Origin: a virus
Strand: one strand, 5' to 3'
DNA length: 44,639 nt
Virus record (IMG/VR): IMGVR_UViG_3300025237_000008
Location: 1 to 44,639 of that record
The position numbers were made by a program, and so were the translations under genes. This document shows, one piece after another, positions 7,282 through 15,591 of this stretch; the stretch's first letter is position 1; each line of letters opens with the position of its first letter. Under the pieces are notes generated by a model that saw only the letters and a program-made list of their open reading frames with translations, was not told the origin of the DNA and did not search any database.

Positions 7282-9733
7282 GTTAATCGTACAAGACCAA
7301 CTAAAATTAAGAGCGCCAGAAGTTTACCCAGTAACTGAGCCAATGCGCGTTATCGATGCGGTTAAGCTTAAGTTCGATAAGATTGACCCAAGCAAAATAA
7401 CTATACATTTAAATGACAAGTTAGTGCCGCCTTATAGTCCTGTAATGTTTGAAGTTATTGGCGATAAAGATAGCGTTACAGTTACGCATGAGGTGAAAGG
7501 CTTTTTAGGTGATGCTGTTGGCTTTCTTATCAATCCGTTTTTAGCTGCCGGCAAATCTATCCTTGAATTTGCACTTGGCTCACTAGTTCCTGACATTGGA
7601 GGAACTGGTGATCAAACAAGCCCGAATAATAACTACTCATCACAAACAAATATATCTCGAGCATATTCTCAGCGACCTTTAGTTGTTGGCAGCCCTGTTA
7701 TATATCCCGATTTAATAGGTCAAGCAATTGAGTATTATCAAGACAACGTAAAGCAATCAGAGCAATACTTTGAAGTGTGTACAGGTGCTTTAGATAGCGC
7801 AACAATACAAGCGGGAAACACAAACATATTTAAGTTTGGAACCGCAATAACATCAACCTATTACCCATCATCAGGAGTTACAACAATTCCTGATTATCGC
7901 ATAGGCCAAAAGGTTGATGAGGTTGATGGGCAAGTAGTTAAGGGTACGAATGAGGGGAGTGAGGGAGCAACATACATATGCCAAGCAGGTACTAGCGCCT
8001 CTGAGTATAATAGCGGGGTATTTATTGCATACATTGCTCAAGATCCTCAGTCAGACACATTAAAGGCCGCGACACTAGAAGGCAACAGAAATGTAAAGAT
8101 GTCATACACCATAGAGCCAGAGTCTGTCAGCGGAACGGGCGAAATTACATTCATGACGCTAATAGGTTCAGAGTACAAGGTTGAAATAATAAACTTTGAT
8201 GGACCTGAATCTGACGTTGATATCTATGATGGTCCTTATGTATTCACAATACTTCTTGATAACACAATTGGTCCATTCTCATGCCCGATTGAATGTGAAA
8301 AGCTATTCTTTAACATTAAATTTGATAGGGGGCTCAAAAAAGAAGTTCCAATTAGCGTTACCGTTTACGGGCTTGATTCAAAAGGCGGTAGTCGAATTAG
8401 CGCGGGCGAAGTATTTAGCGTTATTTATGATGATGATACCGTGGACGCCGTTTACGAAACTTTCACGGTAACACCCGCATCTGGCAGAGCATGGTATGAG
8501 TTCGAGGTAAAACGAACAAACGCAGCATCGCAAGATACTGGCAAGCCAGATATTCCGACCCTAGAAGCTGTTTATTGTATTCAAGAATTAGGTGATTACG
8601 GCTTTCCCGATGGCGGAACAATGTTATCAGTTAAAATGCCAACAACTCAAATCCCTACAGGCACGGGCGTTGATAATAAAATAAATCTTATTAACGGCAA
8701 GGTTATGATGCCAAGTTATGACACCGCAACGAAAACTATATTAGCGGATGCGCCAAGCCGTAACTTTGCTGACGCAGTTTTATTTGTGTGGCGTGATTTT
8801 TACGGTCAAGACGTTAGTATTCTTAATCTTGATGAGCTTTATACTATAGCTGACTCATTGTCAGATGATTTAAAGACGTTTGATTATACGTTTGATAATG
8901 CAAGTAATGGTGTTGGCTCAGTCATAGATACGATATTAAATGTTGCACGCGTGTATAAGTATTGGGACGGTCAACAGATTAGATTTTGGCGTGATGAATC
9001 AGTAGCGTTTAACTCAACTGTATTAAGTCGTGCTGATTTAGCGGCAGAGTCAGACCGCAGTTATTCAATATCACGAACAAGCTTTGTTAGTGGCGAGTAT
9101 GACAGCGTACAGGTTGAATACATTAACCGCGACATAAACAAGAAAGCTTATATATACCGCTCAATCGACGGCACTGGAACCATTCAAAATGTAGCTGGTG
9201 CAAATGCTAAAGAGATTGTTTTATCTGGCTGCCAAAGCTTAGTTAACGCAACTAATCGCGCTGAGCTTGAAATACGCAAGATGCTATACCAGCGTTGGAC
9301 ATTAACGGACACATTCATTGATGCCCATAGGTTTTTAGAGCGTGGCGCAGTCGTTTTATACAATGAAGTATATGAAGGTGGTGATGCGTGGGGTGGTGAG
9401 ATTTTATCAGTTAGCGGTGGCACTGCTACAGTTGGTGAGGAGCTTGAATTGCAAAGTGGCATAACTTACCAAGTTTATTACACTAACGCGCTAGGTGAAG
9501 CTGTAGGCCCTCAAGCAGTAACCGCATCGACTAGCAATAGCTTTACATGCGCAAGTTTATCGCAAGTGTATCTTGAAGGCTTTGAAGGTGGGCGCATGGG
9601 TAGTAGATACTACATCACGGAAGTTAACGACACCATAAATAGAAGGTGGCGTGTAATGGAGCGTGAGACATCTGGTTATGACGTGCAAATTAGTATGATA
9701 GGCTATGACGAGCGTATTTATGAAGCAGACTAG
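7274..9733 (+). CDS. J-like central tail-tip / host specificity protein
   Basis: 819 aa. The start has the phage tail-tip pattern (RAPEVYPVTEPMRVIDAVK), a small hydrophobic region (about 75-105) and the SQRPLVVGSPVIYPDLIGQ motif seen in J-like proteins of Pseudomonas and marine siphophages. Beta-sandwich-rich segments follow. A compact C-terminal domain (about 580-819) with YDSVQVEYIN and a closing GYDVQISMIGYDERIYEAD resembles the hub region that precedes the receptor-binding part. It acts at the tail tip in adsorption and membrane penetration. Its position after an NlpC/P60 gene supports the call. Confidence 0.75.
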   Translation: MAKLIVQDQLKLRAPEVYPVTEPMRVIDAVKLKFDKIDPSKITIHLNDKLVPPYSPVMFEVIGDKDSVTVTHEVKGFLGDAVGFLINPFLAAGKSILEFALGSLVPDIGGTGDQTSPNNNYSSQTNISRAYSQRPLVVGSPVIYPDLIGQAIEYYQDNVKQSEQYFEVCTGALDSATIQAGNTNIFKFGTAITSTYYPSSGVTTIPDYRIGQKVDEVDGQVVKGTNEGSEGATYICQAGTSASEYNSGVFIAYIAQDPQSDTLKAATLEGNRNVKMSYTIEPESVSGTGEITFMTLIGSEYKVEIINFDGPESDVDIYDGPYVFTILLDNTIGPFSCPIECEKLFFNIKFDRGLKKEVPISVTVYGLDSKGGSRISAGEVFSVIYDDDTVDAVYETFTVTPASGRAWYEFEVKRTNAASQDTGKPDIPTLEAVYCIQELGDYGFPDGGTMLSVKMPTTQIPTGTGVDNKINLINGKVMMPSYDTATKTILADAPSRNFADAVLFVWRDFYGQDVSILNLDELYTIADSLSDDLKTFDYTFDNASNGVGSVIDTILNVARVYKYWDGQQIRFWRDESVAFNSTVLSRADLAAESDRSYSISRTSFVSGEYDSVQVEYINRDINKKAYIYRSIDGTGTIQNVAGANAKEIVLSGCQSLVNATNRAELEIRKMLYQRWTLTDTFIDAHRFLERGAVVLYNEVYEGGDAWGGEILSVSGGTATVGEELELQSGITYQVYYTNALGEAVGPQAVTASTSNSFTCASLSQVYLEGFEGGRMGSRYYITEVNDTINRRWRVMERETSGYDVQISMIGYDERIYEAD

Positions 9734-9741
9734 ATTTGCGG

Positions 9742-9747
9742 TATAAT
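9742..9747 (+). promoter_or_regulatory. probable late -10 element before fibre genes
   Basis: GGTATAAT shortly after the J-like stop, 37 bases before the fibre start. There is no TG extension and no clear -35. A small CTTATT/AATAAG palindrome and an AGAGAGC ribosome site follow. Confidence 0.4.
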
Positions 9748-9778
9748 AAACCAACTTATTAATAAGAGAGCTTTAAAC

Positions 9779-11707
9779 ATGTCGAAAATAGCAGATGCAG
9801 AAGCTAATGCAACGTCCTTAGACAGCTTAGTTAATGATAATGCGCTTGTTACAACATTGCGCAATGGTCCTAAGCCAAGTTATCAATATTTAGTTGATGG
9901 GTGGACGGGAGAGATTGACGACTTACTGGAAAGAACAGCAGGCGTTGGCAGTGAGAATGCATATGAAACAACTGCAGCAGGCATTGCAGCAACAGTTAAT
10001 GGGGATTACTTTAGCGTTTTAAGTGAAAGCGATGATAATTATCTTGATTTGTACAAGAATGATTCTGGTGTTGCTTTATATATAAAATCATACCCTAGCT
10101 ATGAAGTTGTCAAATTGATAGATGAAGAGTTGCAGGGTGTCACTGTTGATGTTGCAAATATTGAGTATGCAATAACCCCTGACTTAAATAGCGATATAAA
10201 TGGCGATAATGTTGAATTTGCCATTGTTGATAATGCTGGCGGTGTGGCTTTTTGGGTTAATTCAGAGGGTGAACCTGTTCTAGGTGATTCAAAATTTAAA
10301 GAAAACCCTAGCGAATACTCTATTGCTTTTGTTGATGATGAAAACAAGGTTGCTTTTGGTGTCGGTTATGGTGGTGACGTTTCCATCGCTGGCGCAGATC
10401 ATTCAGCATCACCAACCAATTACCAATGGGCGGTTATTGATAAAAATGGAGAGTTAGCGCTAGGTATTGATGAGGATGGATATCTTGTATACACTGAAAA
10501 GCCTGAACCAACGCCAGAGCAGTTTGAGCCTCTATATGTTGCTGATAATATGATGATAGAATCGTATGGGCAATCCCTATCTTTAGGTGCTAGAGGTCAG
10601 CCAGCTTTTAGCTTGACACAACAATACAATAACAGAATGTTTGCCAGTGGTTTGCGATGGTTTTCAGATCAAGACCTAAGTAGCTTTGTACCTCTTGTTG
10701 AGTCAAATGACACTGCGGGCAGTGGGGCGGACGGTCAAACGGTAATAACGTCAATTACTGATTTACTATCTGATCAGGCTGGATATGATGATAATGAGTT
10801 TAGCTATATTGGATCGTGTTCTGGTCTTGGCGGTCAACCTATTGCCAACTTGGTTAAAGGTACGACTATATATAATAGGCTAATTGAGAGAGTTCAAGCG
10901 GCTTATGACTTATCTGTGTCTGAGAGTAGGAGTTTTGTTCTTTACCAAATGAGCTGGACTCAAGGTGAGGCAGACTATAGCGCAGGAACAGACCCCGATC
11001 TATACAAAGAAATGCTTGCTAAACTTCAATACGACATAACCTTAGACGCTCGCGACATTACAGGTCAAAAATTTAAAATACCCTTCGTAACTTATCAACC
11101 TGCAAGCCACAAGCAGTATAGTGCCGATAAAGCTTCTATAGCTCTTGCTCTTGCTGAAATTTGCGAAGAAAACGATAGTTTTCACATGGCATGCCCTATG
11201 TATAGTTATGATTATGCGCCTGATTTGGTTCACCTTACAAATAATGGTTACTATATGCTTGGTAAGTATTATGGTAAGGCAATGGATGCTATCTCTAATG
11301 GTGAAGAGTTTCAGGTTTGCAAGGTTAAATCCTTTGTATCTCAACCTAGAGTGATAACGTTAAACATAAACGTACCAACTCCCCCTCTTGTTATAGACAC
11401 TTCATGGGTTACTGAGACAGACAACTATGGATTTGATATAGTCGATACTAATGGGAACTTACTAGATATAATAGATAGCGTTTCTGTTATTGGTGATAGA
11501 ATACGCATAGTAACATCTTCAGACATACCGAGTGGATCTAGGCTGCAATATGCAGTAGGTAGAATTGGAGCAACATCCTCAGGGCTGATTGCGGGACCTA
11601 GAGGAAACATAAGGGATAGTGCTGGGGATTCTTTCCAGTGGTTAAATGGCGATAATGAATTAAATCGCGGTGACAATTATTTATTAATTACAGACTTGGA
11701 GCTTTAA
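9779..11707 (+). CDS. tail fibre with SGNH/SASA-type esterase domain
   Basis: 642 aa. Residues 1-120 are likely the attachment part. About 145-238 contain three related beta repeats (EFAIVDNAGGVAFWV, YSIAFVDDENKVAFGV, YQWAVIDKNGELALGI). A carbohydrate-esterase domain of the sialate O-acetylesterase-like/CE6 SGNH type follows, with GQS (Ser266), an oxyanion-type GLGG near 348, WTQGE (Gln395, Glu397) and DLVHL (Asp482, His485). The residues give a complete Ser-Asp-His set, so an active deacylase acting on host surface glycan is likely. The C-terminal 130 residues are a beta-rich domain. The next gene, a LamG-like protein, follows after 1 base. Confidence 0.8.
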   Translation: MSKIADAEANATSLDSLVNDNALVTTLRNGPKPSYQYLVDGWTGEIDDLLERTAGVGSENAYETTAAGIAATVNGDYFSVLSESDDNYLDLYKNDSGVALYIKSYPSYEVVKLIDEELQGVTVDVANIEYAITPDLNSDINGDNVEFAIVDNAGGVAFWVNSEGEPVLGDSKFKENPSEYSIAFVDDENKVAFGVGYGGDVSIAGADHSASPTNYQWAVIDKNGELALGIDEDGYLVYTEKPEPTPEQFEPLYVADNMMIESYGQSLSLGARGQPAFSLTQQYNNRMFASGLRWFSDQDLSSFVPLVESNDTAGSGADGQTVITSITDLLSDQAGYDDNEFSYIGSCSGLGGQPIANLVKGTTIYNRLIERVQAAYDLSVSESRSFVLYQMSWTQGEADYSAGTDPDLYKEMLAKLQYDITLDARDITGQKFKIPFVTYQPASHKQYSADKASIALALAEICEENDSFHMACPMYSYDYAPDLVHLTNNGYYMLGKYYGKAMDAISNGEEFQVCKVKSFVSQPRVITLNINVPTPPLVIDTSWVTETDNYGFDIVDTNGNLLDIIDSVSVIGDRIRIVTSSDIPSGSRLQYAVGRIGATSSGLIAGPRGNIRDSAGDSFQWLNGDNELNRGDNYLLITDLEL

Positions 11708-11708
11708 A

Positions 11709-12413
11709 ATGGCAACGCTAATAAGACTAAACACAGTTTTCAACAATAACAACTTACCAGTAATTCCAAATATTTTGAGTGGAGGATTGGCTGCAAGCTT
11801 TAAACCTAACTTATCTTTTGGGCTTGTTGATCAATCAGGAAACAATACGCAATTAACAAAAATTGGCGATCCAGAGCTGGATTCTGACGGCTTGCTTTGC
11901 GGTGATGCTGACGGATATAGAACCAACCTGCAATTAAACGGAAATTTAACCATTGTGGGTGTGTTTAAAAACTCAAGCGATGTGCAGTGGGCTCTTTGCG
12001 GCGACAGGGATGCTGACGGCTCTACAGGCTGGGCTTTGTATACGCAGTCTGGAAGTTTGAGGTTTGCATGCTATAGGGACTCAGGAAGTAATACGCAAGT
12101 AGAGGCTACTAGCGAACACTCCACTGATGGTCAGTTTTGCGCGGCAGTAATAAGAAATGACGGGATAGATTTGTATCAAGCTGAGGGCGGTGTCCTTGTG
12201 AAATACAGCTCTGCTGCAAGCTTTGCATCTAGGCCTGTAAATTCATCGCATTATGTTGGTATAGGTAGTGTATCTTATTCGTCTTGGGCTGACACTATCG
12301 CAACAGCTTCCGAGGTTACTGCTTACGATAAGGCCTTAACAGAAAGCGAAATAAACAAGGCTTACGAATATTCAAAAGCCTACTTTAATAAATACACTGA
12401 CATGTCAATCTAA
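11709..12413 (+). CDS. LamG/concanavalin-like fibre-associated protein
   Basis: 234 aa. The body (residues about 30-220) has the jelly-roll pattern of LamG/laminin-type lectin domains, with GDADGYRTNLQLNGNLTIVG and a C-terminal AYDKALTESEINKAYEYSKAYF helix that is characteristic of phage LamG proteins. It probably binds glycan next to the esterase fibre. It is the last gene of the tail operon and ends just before the bidirectional terminator at 12418-12445. Confidence 0.7.
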   Translation: MATLIRLNTVFNNNNLPVIPNILSGGLAASFKPNLSFGLVDQSGNNTQLTKIGDPELDSDGLLCGDADGYRTNLQLNGNLTIVGVFKNSSDVQWALCGDRDADGSTGWALYTQSGSLRFACYRDSGSNTQVEATSEHSTDGQFCAAVIRNDGIDLYQAEGGVLVKYSSAASFASRPVNSSHYVGIGSVSYSSWADTIATASEVTAYDKALTESEINKAYEYSKAYFNKYTDMSI

Positions 12414-12417
12414 AACA

Positions 12418-12445
12418 AAAAGCCCTCTTAATTGAGGGCTTGTTC
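12418..12445. terminator. bidirectional terminator between fibre and lysis genes
   Basis: AGCCCTC (12421-12427), loop TTAATT, GAGGGCT (12434-12440). The tail on the plus strand is moderately U-rich, and on the minus strand it is U-rich too. It separates two convergent operons. Confidence 0.8.
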
Positions 12446-12474
12446 ATTTTTACTGAACGTGAAATTTAATTGAA

Positions 12475-12918
12475 CTATTTTTTAATCTTACTGCCAATAT
12501 CTACTGCAAAATAAAATCCTAATATCCAAGTCATTGAGTTTGAAAGCACTTCTTTCATGTAAACATAGCAATCATTCTGCAATGCCAGTAAAGGTTTTGC
12601 GCGTATTTCTGCTAGGTTTTGACTTGCTGCAACTTGAGCTAGTGTATCACCTGTCGTAGCTATGAAAATATAAGCTTGTGCGGTCGCTCCTGCCATTAAA
12701 TACGTAAACCCAAACAATGCCATGCCTAATGTAAAAGCTATTGCTATAAACCTACGTGCGGGGCTTTGGTGCTTTGTTGCTTCTTGATATTGAAGCATCC
12801 ACTCTGCTTTTTCTTTGCTAGTCCAATCAGTGCCAGCGATTTTATCCACAATTTTAAGCGCTGAATTTGCAACACCTTCAAAGCTAAAAAATGCCTTTAT
12901 ACCCGCTAAGATACCCAT
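12475..12918 (-). CDS. holin, GTA/3TM type
   Basis: 147 aa from the ATG at 12918 (GGTGGGG ribosome site); the frame also reads from a TTG at 12939. The segment ALKIVDKIAGTDWTSKEKAEWMLQ followed by SPARRFIAIAFTLGMALFGF is typical of the three-transmembrane holin family named from gene transfer agents. Hydrophobic helices lie near the N-terminus, around residues 65-85 and near the C-terminus (WILGFYFAVDIG). It permeabilises the inner membrane so that the lysozyme at 13171-13590 reaches the wall. It is the last gene of the lysis cassette. Confidence 0.75.
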   Translation of the reverse strand: MGILAGIKAFFSFEGVANSALKIVDKIAGTDWTSKEKAEWMLQYQEATKHQSPARRFIAIAFTLGMALFGFTYLMAGATAQAYIFIATTGDTLAQVAASQNLAEIRAKPLLALQNDCYVYMKEVLSNSMTWILGFYFAVDIGSKIKK

Positions 12919-12995
12919 AAATAAAAACCCCACCAACAAACTAAGCCAATTAAGCAGCTTGCATAAGTAGCTTGTAGTAAATTATATTTCTTCAT
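12906..12995 (-). CDS. 29-aa membrane peptide overlapping the holin start
   Basis: Starts in an ATGA overlap with the stop of 12992-13174 and runs into the holin start. It begins MKKYNLL and has one hydrophobic helix with two Cys and a Trp pair (CLIGLVCWWGFYLW). It may be a small lysis regulator or only a coupling ORF. Confidence 0.35.
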   Translation of the reverse strand: MKKYNLLQATYASCLIGLVCWWGFYLWVS

Positions 12996-13174
12996 CTAAA
13001 CACCCTCTCAAATACAAACACCACGTTAAATAAAGCTGATACGCAAGCAGTAAAAATCCAACCTGCTCGGCTATAGTGCAAATCTTTAACTAACCTTTGC
13101 ATTGCGTGCAGGTCATGCGGATTGCACTCTTGCACTTCTGTTTCAAGGTTTTCTGCGTCAATGTGTGCTGTCAT
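12992..13174 (-). CDS. small single-span membrane protein in lysis cassette
   Basis: 60 aa. The first 35 residues are soluble and acidic, then comes one membrane helix (GWIFTACVSALFNVVFVF) and a short basic C-terminus. It overlaps the lysozyme stop by 4 bases. Position and topology suggest a lysis accessory protein (antiholin or second holin). A spanin is less likely because neither a lipobox nor the long periplasmic coiled coil is present. Confidence 0.6.
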   Translation of the reverse strand: MTAHIDAENLETEVQECNPHDLHAMQRLVKDLHYSRAGWIFTACVSALFNVVFVFERVFR

Positions 13175-13590
13175 TGGTATTCACCCGTAAGCATCTGTTG
13201 AGATAATTCTTCGGCACGATAACCAACCTGTTTAGACCACTTGCTGTCAAGCATCTCTAATGCTGCATAGTCATAATTCTTACTCTTACAATCTTCAAGC
13301 ATGTTTTTAAAAGTAAGCAACCCAGTAACGCCAAGGTTAAACGCCATATTTACAAGTACATTTTGGCGAGCATCATCAAGATTTTTGAACCAAGGTAGCT
13401 TTTTATTTAATTGACTGTAAAAGTAATCAACATCATTATTAAGCATAAACAAAGCCTCTTGCTCTGTAATGCCTTTATCTTCAAGATTACGACCAATACC
13501 AAGTGTGAGCTTTCCGACCGTGTCAGTGCACGGCTTGAGGCGCAAACCTTCATGCTGCTTAAGTTGCTCAGCTAGTTTTACTTTATTCAT
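13171..13590 (-). CDS. endolysin, T4-type lysozyme (GH24)
   Basis: 139 aa. The catalytic triad pattern of T4 lysozyme is intact: Glu14 (KQHEGLRL), Asp23 (CTDTVG) and Thr29 (KLTLGIG), each offset by 3 from T4 E11/D20/T26. The helical C-terminal part is complete. No signal peptide or SAR helix is seen, so release should depend on the holin. It cleaves the glycan strand of peptidoglycan. Its ATG overlaps the upstream stop. Confidence 0.9.
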   Translation of the reverse strand: MNKVKLAEQLKQHEGLRLKPCTDTVGKLTLGIGRNLEDKGITEQEALFMLNNDVDYFYSQLNKKLPWFKNLDDARQNVLVNMAFNLGVTGLLTFKNMLEDCKSKNYDYAALEMLDSKWSKQVGYRAEELSQQMLTGEYQ

Positions 13591-13739
13591 TTCACCACCT
13601 TCGCACTAATTGCCATCCATCCACGGCCGCGCTCAATTTCAGCCTCTTCTTTTGCTTGTTGCTCGCTGTCACAATCGTAAATAGTGACATAGCATTTTTC
13701 ACCATCGGCATTTTTCAGTGTGACTTTGTAGTTATTCAT
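13587..13739 (-). CDS. 50-aa protein upstream of lysozyme
   Basis: A small mixed-charge protein (MNNYKVTLKNADGEKCYVTI start) with a beta-hairpin-like N-terminus, a short acidic helix (SEQQAKEEAEIERG) and a C-terminal strand. Its stop overlaps the lysozyme start (ATGA), so it is in the same operon and probably coupled. Function not recognised. Confidence 0.6.
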   Translation of the reverse strand: MNNYKVTLKNADGEKCYVTIYDCDSEQQAKEEAEIERGRGWMAISAKVVK

Positions 13740-13961
13740 TTATCCTCGCTCCCATTTTTTAGCGTTTTCAATGCCATAATCAACGGCAAATACAACGCTA
13801 TGATTGCTACTGTAGGGTGAGTGATTCTCCTCCATATCGCCACAGCAACACAAGCCATCTGGCACTTTCTTTTTAATCATGTAAACATCATAACACTCAA
13901 ACAGCTTACCGGTTAAAAGCTTGCCAAACATATAGCACTGAGTGCCCATAACGGCAATCAT
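13740..13961 (-). CDS. small protein with hydrophobic N-terminus and Cys cluster
   Basis: 73 aa. A hydrophobic start (MIAVMGTQCYMFG), then GLCCCGDMEENH with three adjacent Cys and nearby His, possibly metal-binding. It is the second gene of the lysis transcript. A stop precedes the ATG immediately, so the start is fixed. No family recognised. Confidence 0.5.
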   Translation of the reverse strand: MIAVMGTQCYMFGKLLTGKLFECYDVYMIKKKVPDGLCCCGDMEENHSPYSSNHSVVFAVDYGIENAKKWERG

Positions 13962-13993
13962 TAAGATTGCCGCTGAAATATCAATTAATTAAT

Positions 13994-14182
13994 TCATTCA
14001 TTTATAAACCTCATAGGCTTTTCATCGTTGTAAACTTCGGCTTTAATCTCGTAGCTGTGAGCCATAACTATATCATTCACTCGCTCACATTTACGAGCAA
14101 GCATAAGATAAAACTTACGCGCCTTTTTCGCATTTCCTTCATATTCGGCTTGCTTTGCTTTTACTAGTAGCTCATCAGTCAT
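13994..14182 (-). CDS. small helical protein, first gene of lysis transcript
   Basis: 62 aa, almost all helical and basic. The pattern KAKQAEYEGNAKKARKFYLML resembles one TPR-like helical hairpin. It is preceded by an extended -10 element (TGCTAGTAT at 14215-14223). Function unknown. Confidence 0.55.
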   Translation of the reverse strand: MTDELLVKAKQAEYEGNAKKARKFYLMLARKCERVNDIVMAHSYEIKAEVYNDEKPMRFINE

Positions 14183-14203
14183 AAGATTATAATTAATTAT
14201 GTT

Positions 14204-14232
14204 GTTTTAATCATACTAGCACGTTATAGTGA
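14204..14232 (+). promoter_or_regulatory. early-type promoter for 14264-14533
   Basis: TTGTTT (14204-14209), 17-bp spacer, TATAGT (14227-14232), then the AATTTAA-AGAGGGT leader shared with other early genes. Confidence 0.55.
14215..14223 (-). promoter_or_regulatory. late extended -10 promoter of lysis operon
   Basis: TGCTAGTAT on the minus strand, 33 bases before the ATG at 14182. It matches the TGN-TANNAT form seen at other late operons. It lies between the -35 and -10 boxes of the divergent early promoter at 14204-14232. Confidence 0.45.
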
Positions 14233-14263
14233 TAATTCAATATTTAATTTAAAGAGGGTTTTT

Positions 14264-14533
14264 ATGAGTGTTAAAAATGCATACAGACAAGGGTACAGCA
14301 ATTCTGAAATAGGTTGTGATGACGACAATCCGTATAAAAGAATGAATAAGACTAGAGATGCTTACGCGTACGAAAGGGGTTTTAATGACTTTAAAAACGG
14401 TATGATTTATCAGCCGCCACATCTCCATGATGATTTTATTAGCGGGAGAATTGTATCATCAGATCAAATCAGTAGAGATTTAAAGCCGTTTTACTGGAAG
14501 CATAAAACAAAGCCCCATAGCGGGGCTTTTTAG
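14264..14533 (+). CDS. isolated small protein, unknown
   Basis: 89 aa, Asp/Asn/Tyr-rich (GYSNSEIGCDDDNPYKRMNKTRDAYAYERGFNDFK), the kind of sequence seen in ribosome-modulation-factor-like phage proteins (R-Q-G-Y...Y-x-R-G-F-x-D). A good AGAGGG ribosome site and its own promoter support expression. Its last codons lie inside a terminator hairpin. Confidence 0.65.
   Translation: MSVKNAYRQGYSNSEIGCDDDNPYKRMNKTRDAYAYERGFNDFKNGMIYQPPHLHDDFISGRIVSSDQISRDLKPFYWKHKTKPHSGAF
14509..14530. terminator. bidirectional terminator embedded in gene ends
   Basis: AAAGCCCC/GGGGCTTT around a 5-nt loop, with U-runs on both strands. It overlaps the last codons of the plus-strand gene and abuts the MuF stop. Confidence 0.75.
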
Positions 14534-15591
14534 TGCGTGGCTTGATACGCTTTCTTTTTAGTTTCCATTCGCTTAACTGTATCGTCAATTAGTGGCTTGC
14601 CTGTTTTCTTATCAACGAGTATAGGCGATTGACTACATAAACAATTTATTGAATTTGCCGCCTCACTATAAAACTTTTCAACCTCTTGCTGGGTGTATAT
14701 CTCACCATGACGGCTCACGTGCCACTTTCTACTTGTCGCAGCCAATGCGCTAAACCACAATTGCTTAAATTCATAAGGTGAATCATCGAATACAGTTTCG
14801 TTAATCTCTTTTGTTTTAGCTCTATGTGCCGTCCTGTAAGCGCCTAAAATCTCAGTGCGCGCGATTCGTTGCGCTCGACTAAAGCCAACGCCTACGCGCT
14901 TTTGTACGTCCGCAGATATTGCACGAATACCTAAGCCGTCAGCCATGCCGCGCGTTAATGTTTCTGACAAATCGACTTTCATCGAGTCGGTTAAGCCTTT
15001 CATTTCATTAAATACACGACCATAAACTAGCGCTAATGATTGCGTAGCTTGAGGGTTAAACTCATCGCTGCTTATTGATTGAATTTGACGCGATACAATT
15101 TCACCAACTAAACTAGGCGTTGACTGGCTTTTAATATCTTGAATAGTGTCGTTAATGCCATCGTTATATGCACTTGATAAATACGACTGAAAAAACCAAT
15201 TGGGCGGCATTCTACCTGTGTACGATTGTAATATTTCATCATACAAAAGGCGCTCAATAAATTCGTTAATCGACTCGTAACGCGCTACGTCTATTTGGTA
15301 TTCGTAGTAAGTCGTTTTGTTAACTGCAATTGATGAGCGGTGAGTATCTAGCTCGCCTTTTGCATTTGTGAAATAAACAAGCGGATTCCACGCCATTGAT
15401 GCAGATGAGTTAACCGCCGATACAGTGCGGTAATTAGATTGGTCAGCAACAAGTTTGCGCACACCCGTTAAGATGCGCTCAAACCTAACCTTTAATTCAC
15501 GCTGCTCACGCGATAAGTTTTTCTTTTGATGCGCTGGGTCGGCTGCATCTTTTGGCATGACTGGCCCGTTTTTAATCTGGCGTATTTTCAT
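14530..15591 (-). CDS. MuF/SPP1 gp7-like head morphogenesis protein
   Basis: 353 aa. The C-terminal domain (about 215-330) has the phage Mu F/SPP1 gp7 signature: RIARTEILGAYRTAHRAK, then KQLWFSALAATSRKWHVSRHG and a Cys pair (INCLCSQSP). These minor capsid proteins bind portal and scaffold and are packaged with the head. It overlaps the portal gene by 20 bases, the normal order of portal then MuF. The C-terminus has no toxin extension. Confidence 0.8.
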   Translation of the reverse strand: MKIRQIKNGPVMPKDAADPAHQKKNLSREQRELKVRFERILTGVRKLVADQSNYRTVSAVNSSASMAWNPLVYFTNAKGELDTHRSSIAVNKTTYYEYQIDVARYESINEFIERLLYDEILQSYTGRMPPNWFFQSYLSSAYNDGINDTIQDIKSQSTPSLVGEIVSRQIQSISSDEFNPQATQSLALVYGRVFNEMKGLTDSMKVDLSETLTRGMADGLGIRAISADVQKRVGVGFSRAQRIARTEILGAYRTAHRAKTKEINETVFDDSPYEFKQLWFSALAATSRKWHVSRHGEIYTQQEVEKFYSEAANSINCLCSQSPILVDKKTGKPLIDDTVKRMETKKKAYQATH

